Shown here one piece after another: positions 62,292 to 64,000 of a stretch of DNA of 64,000 nt. The stretch lies in NCBI GenBank assembly GCA_044337585.1, contig JBIINH010000001.1, positions 1-64,000 of the forward strand, written 5' to 3'. Position numbers and translations under genes: made by a program. The notes under the pieces were generated by a model. The model saw only the letters and a list, made by a program, of their open reading frames with translations. It was not told where the DNA came from and ran no database searches. The DNA comes from CAYSBE01 sp044337585 (GTDB lineage: Bacteria; Bacteroidota; Bacteroidia; UKL13-3). The stretch's first letter is position 1. Each line of letters opens with the position of its first letter.

Positions 62292-63286
62292 TGAGTCCAT
62301 TTGATAAAAATATAAAAGGTAAGTCCTTCTTAGTTACTGGTGGAGCAGGTTTTATTGGCTCCAATTTGGTTGAACATTTATTATATAATGAAGCTGGCAG
62401 GGTTGTGGTATTAGATAATTTAAGCAATGGTTTCTATAAAAATATTGAACCTTTTTTTTCAAACTTATCATTTCATTTTATAGAAGGTGATATCAGAAAT
62501 TTGGAAGATTGTAAGCGTGCATGCGAAGGTGTTGATTATATAAGTCATCAAGCTGCTTTAGGTTCTGTACCACGAAGTCTTGCCGATCCTATTACCACGA
62601 ACGAAGTGAATGTGAGCGGATTTCTAAATATGCTAGTGGCGGCCAGTGAAGCCAAGGTGAAACGGTTTGTTTATGCAGCTTCATCTTCTACATATGGTGA
62701 TAGTCAATTTTTACCCAAAGTAGAAGATGTAATAGGGAAGCCATTGTCGCCATATGCAGTAACAAAATATGTAAATGAGTTGTATGCGCATGTGTTTGCT
62801 TTAAATTACAATTTACCCGTTATAGGACTTAGATATTTTAATGTATTTGGTCCAAAACAAGATCCAAATGGTGCTTATGCTGCTGTAATCCCGTTATTTA
62901 TTCAAGCGATTATTGAAGGGAAGAATCCTGTTATTAATGGAGATGGTATGCAAACCCGTGATTTTACTTATATTGATAATGCTATACAAGCAAATATTCA
63001 TGCTTTACTTATCGATAATTCAGCGGCACTCAATCAAGTATTTAATATTGCCGTTGCACAAACCACTTCAATTAACCAAATGATTGAAATGCTTGCACAA
63101 ATTAGTGGTAAGGATTTGAAGCCTCAATACAGAGAAGCCAGAGTTGGTGATGTTAGAAACAGTTTAGCTGATATCAGTAAGGCTGCTTCAATGCTATCGT
63201 ATCAACCTTTTGTAAAATTTTCTGACGGACTTCGTAAAACTTATGAATGGTTTGAATCGAATCAAGCATTTATAGGGAAAATATAA
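62291..63286 (+). CDS. UDP-N-acetylhexosamine 4-epimerase, WbpP/TviC-like SDR
   Basis: 331 residues. NAD-binding TGGAGFIGSNLVEHL (17-31), catalytic Ser region YAASSSTYGD and Tyr-x3-Lys in SPYAVTKYVNELYA, NAP-like substrate region LRYFNVFGPKQDPNGAYAAVIP, all typical of UDP-GlcNAc/UDP-GlcNAcA 4-epimerases (WbpP, TviC). With the TviB-type dehydrogenase it could give UDP-GalNAcA. It overlaps the oxidoreductase by one base and ends 9 bases before the flippase. Confidence 0.9.
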   Translation: MSPFDKNIKGKSFLVTGGAGFIGSNLVEHLLYNEAGRVVVLDNLSNGFYKNIEPFFSNLSFHFIEGDIRNLEDCKRACEGVDYISHQAALGSVPRSLADPITTNEVNVSGFLNMLVAASEAKVKRFVYAASSSTYGDSQFLPKVEDVIGKPLSPYAVTKYVNELYAHVFALNYNLPVIGLRYFNVFGPKQDPNGAYAAVIPLFIQAIIEGKNPVINGDGMQTRDFTYIDNAIQANIHALLIDNSAALNQVFNIAVAQTTSINQMIEMLAQISGKDLKPQYREARVGDVRNSLADISKAASMLSYQPFVKFSDGLRKTYEWFESNQAFIGKI

Positions 63287-63295
63287 TTGAGCTAC

Positions 63296-64000
63296 ATGAG
63301 AGCCAAATTAAATAGTATATTAACCTCTCAATTCTTTTCGGTATCCGTTTTTACATCTTTATCAACTGCAATAAAATTAATCACTTCATTTCTTTCCGCA
63401 AAAATTATAGCAATTTATATAGGACCAGAAGGGCTTGGTATGTTGGGGCAGCTGAGTAGTTTTATTGCTATTGCTTTATCTGGATCAACGGGTGCTATTA
63501 ATAATGGGGTTATTAAATATTTATCAGAATACCAAGATGACGAAGTAAAGCAACACAGAATTTTAAATGCATCACTTAAAATAACCTTGATGGGTTCTAT
63601 AATTACTGGAAGTATTTCCATAATTTTTTCCAGCTTTTGGTCAACATTATTGTTTAATGAATTAGCTTATTCCTATATCTTTATCGTTTTAGGAGCAACC
63701 CTATTTTGCCATGCTATATTTATGTTATTCTCGTCAGTGCTAAATGGCTTGAGGGAATACCGAAAATATAATCAATTAGCTATTGTGGCAAGTATGTTGG
63801 GCTTAATTACCACATACTTGTTTATACGCTATTATGGAATTAGAGGTGGCATGATTTCTCTTGTATTATATCAAGCTTTTGTATTTGTAGCTGTTTTAAT
63901 ATTTTATAAAAGTTTAAGAAGAATTCAGTGGCGAAATATTTGGAAACAAAAAGCCCTCCAATCTGATTACAAATCACTGATGGCATTTTCAATTATGGCA
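63296..64000 (+). CDS. Wzx-like polysaccharide flippase (O-antigen translocase), cut by window end
   Basis: The first 235 codons of a membrane protein with many segments, opening SAKIIAIYIGPEGLGMLGQL, the pattern of Wzx/WzxE lipid-linked oligosaccharide flippases of the MATE-like MVF superfamily. At least six segments are visible before the window ends. It should move the lipid-linked repeat unit across the inner membrane. The start may be ATG 63296 or TTG 63287, which directly follows the epimerase stop. The polymerase and glycosyltransferases presumably lie beyond 64000. Confidence 0.88.
   Translation, partial: MRAKLNSILTSQFFSVSVFTSLSTAIKLITSFLSAKIIAIYIGPEGLGMLGQLSSFIAIALSGSTGAINNGVIKYLSEYQDDEVKQHRILNASLKITLMGSIITGSISIIFSSFWSTLLFNELAYSYIFIVLGATLFCHAIFMLFSSVLNGLREYRKYNQLAIVASMLGLITTYLFIRYYGIRGGMISLVLYQAFVFVAVLIFYKSLRRIQWRNIWKQKALQSDYKSLMAFSIMA

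Noticed and set aside
1..64000. CRISPR array, rRNA genes, riboswitches, prophage or integrase
   Set aside because: No regularly spaced repeats, rRNA segments, recognisable riboswitch cores or phage/integrase genes were seen in a read of both strands.

Overview
This AT-rich window reads as a chromosome segment from an aquatic member of the Bacteroidota. The evidence is two secreted proteins with type IX secretion (T9SS) C-terminal sorting domains, an S46 dipeptidyl-peptidase, carboxypeptidase-regulatory/TonB-dependent receptors, families largely confined to the phylum (DUF4296, DUF3822, DUF4369-TlpA, HU-SPOR), several exact or near matches to the phylum promoter TTG-N(17-23)-TAnnTTTG, and no obvious Shine-Dalgarno sites. 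I could not run any search, so family names come from recognising motifs and overall sequence.

Layout. 1-959: start of dnaE (minus strand, runs off the window). 1194-10735: T9SS cargo protein, CDF metal transporter, FAD oxidase, thiolase, class IV aminotransferase, and an S46 peptidase whose key residues match the Asp/Glu-specific DPP11 type. 10771-16666: ligase-associated DNA-repair cluster (beta-CASP exonuclease, ATP-dependent ligase, DEXH helicase) with an XRE regulator and an HdeD-like membrane protein between ligase and helicase. 16676-24302: housekeeping genes (thioesterase, DUF3822, rsmD, coaD, AlkD-like, YggS, mutS2, AI-2E transporter). 24303-25092: a mostly non-coding patch with inverted repeats and a small, possibly frameshifted, secreted protein. 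25198-26802: a second T9SS cargo, kelch-like.

26959-32803 is the most interesting region, all on the minus strand. In order of transcription it holds a SAM methyltransferase, a CrtA-like carotenoid monooxygenase, an unrecognised polytopic membrane protein, a proton-pumping rhodopsin (Asp80/Thr84/Glu91, Lys223, Met88 predicting green absorption) and a single 668-residue protein fusing a CrtY-type lycopene cyclase to a Brp/Blh beta-carotene 15,15'-dioxygenase. The fusion should turn lycopene into beta-carotene and then into retinal for the rhodopsin. The rhodopsin has Gly135 at the position that in xanthorhodopsin opens a window for a carotenoid antenna, so the nearby carotenoid-modifying enzyme may supply an antenna pigment. 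A strong terminator separates rhodopsin from the fusion gene.

33084-52601: two thioredoxin-like proteins, upp, a beta-CASP RNase, tRNA-Arg(CCG), an outer-membrane barrel, gatB, a TlpA lipoprotein, a PhoB/PhoR-type pair, miaA, a cupin, a phospholipase C/S1-P1-like enzyme, and a minus-strand set of envelope genes (TonB receptor, giant TPR protein, beta-barrel, HU-SPOR protein). 52762-64000: a tightly packed surface-polysaccharide locus, cut by the window end: SLBB export protein, two FdtA-like ketoisomerases, acetyltransferase, UDP-sugar dehydrogenase, two DegT aminotransferases, Wzz-like protein, Gfo/Idh oxidoreductase, UDP-sugar epimerase and a Wzx-like flippase. Together they point to a polymer carrying 3-amino sugars and an amino-uronic acid.
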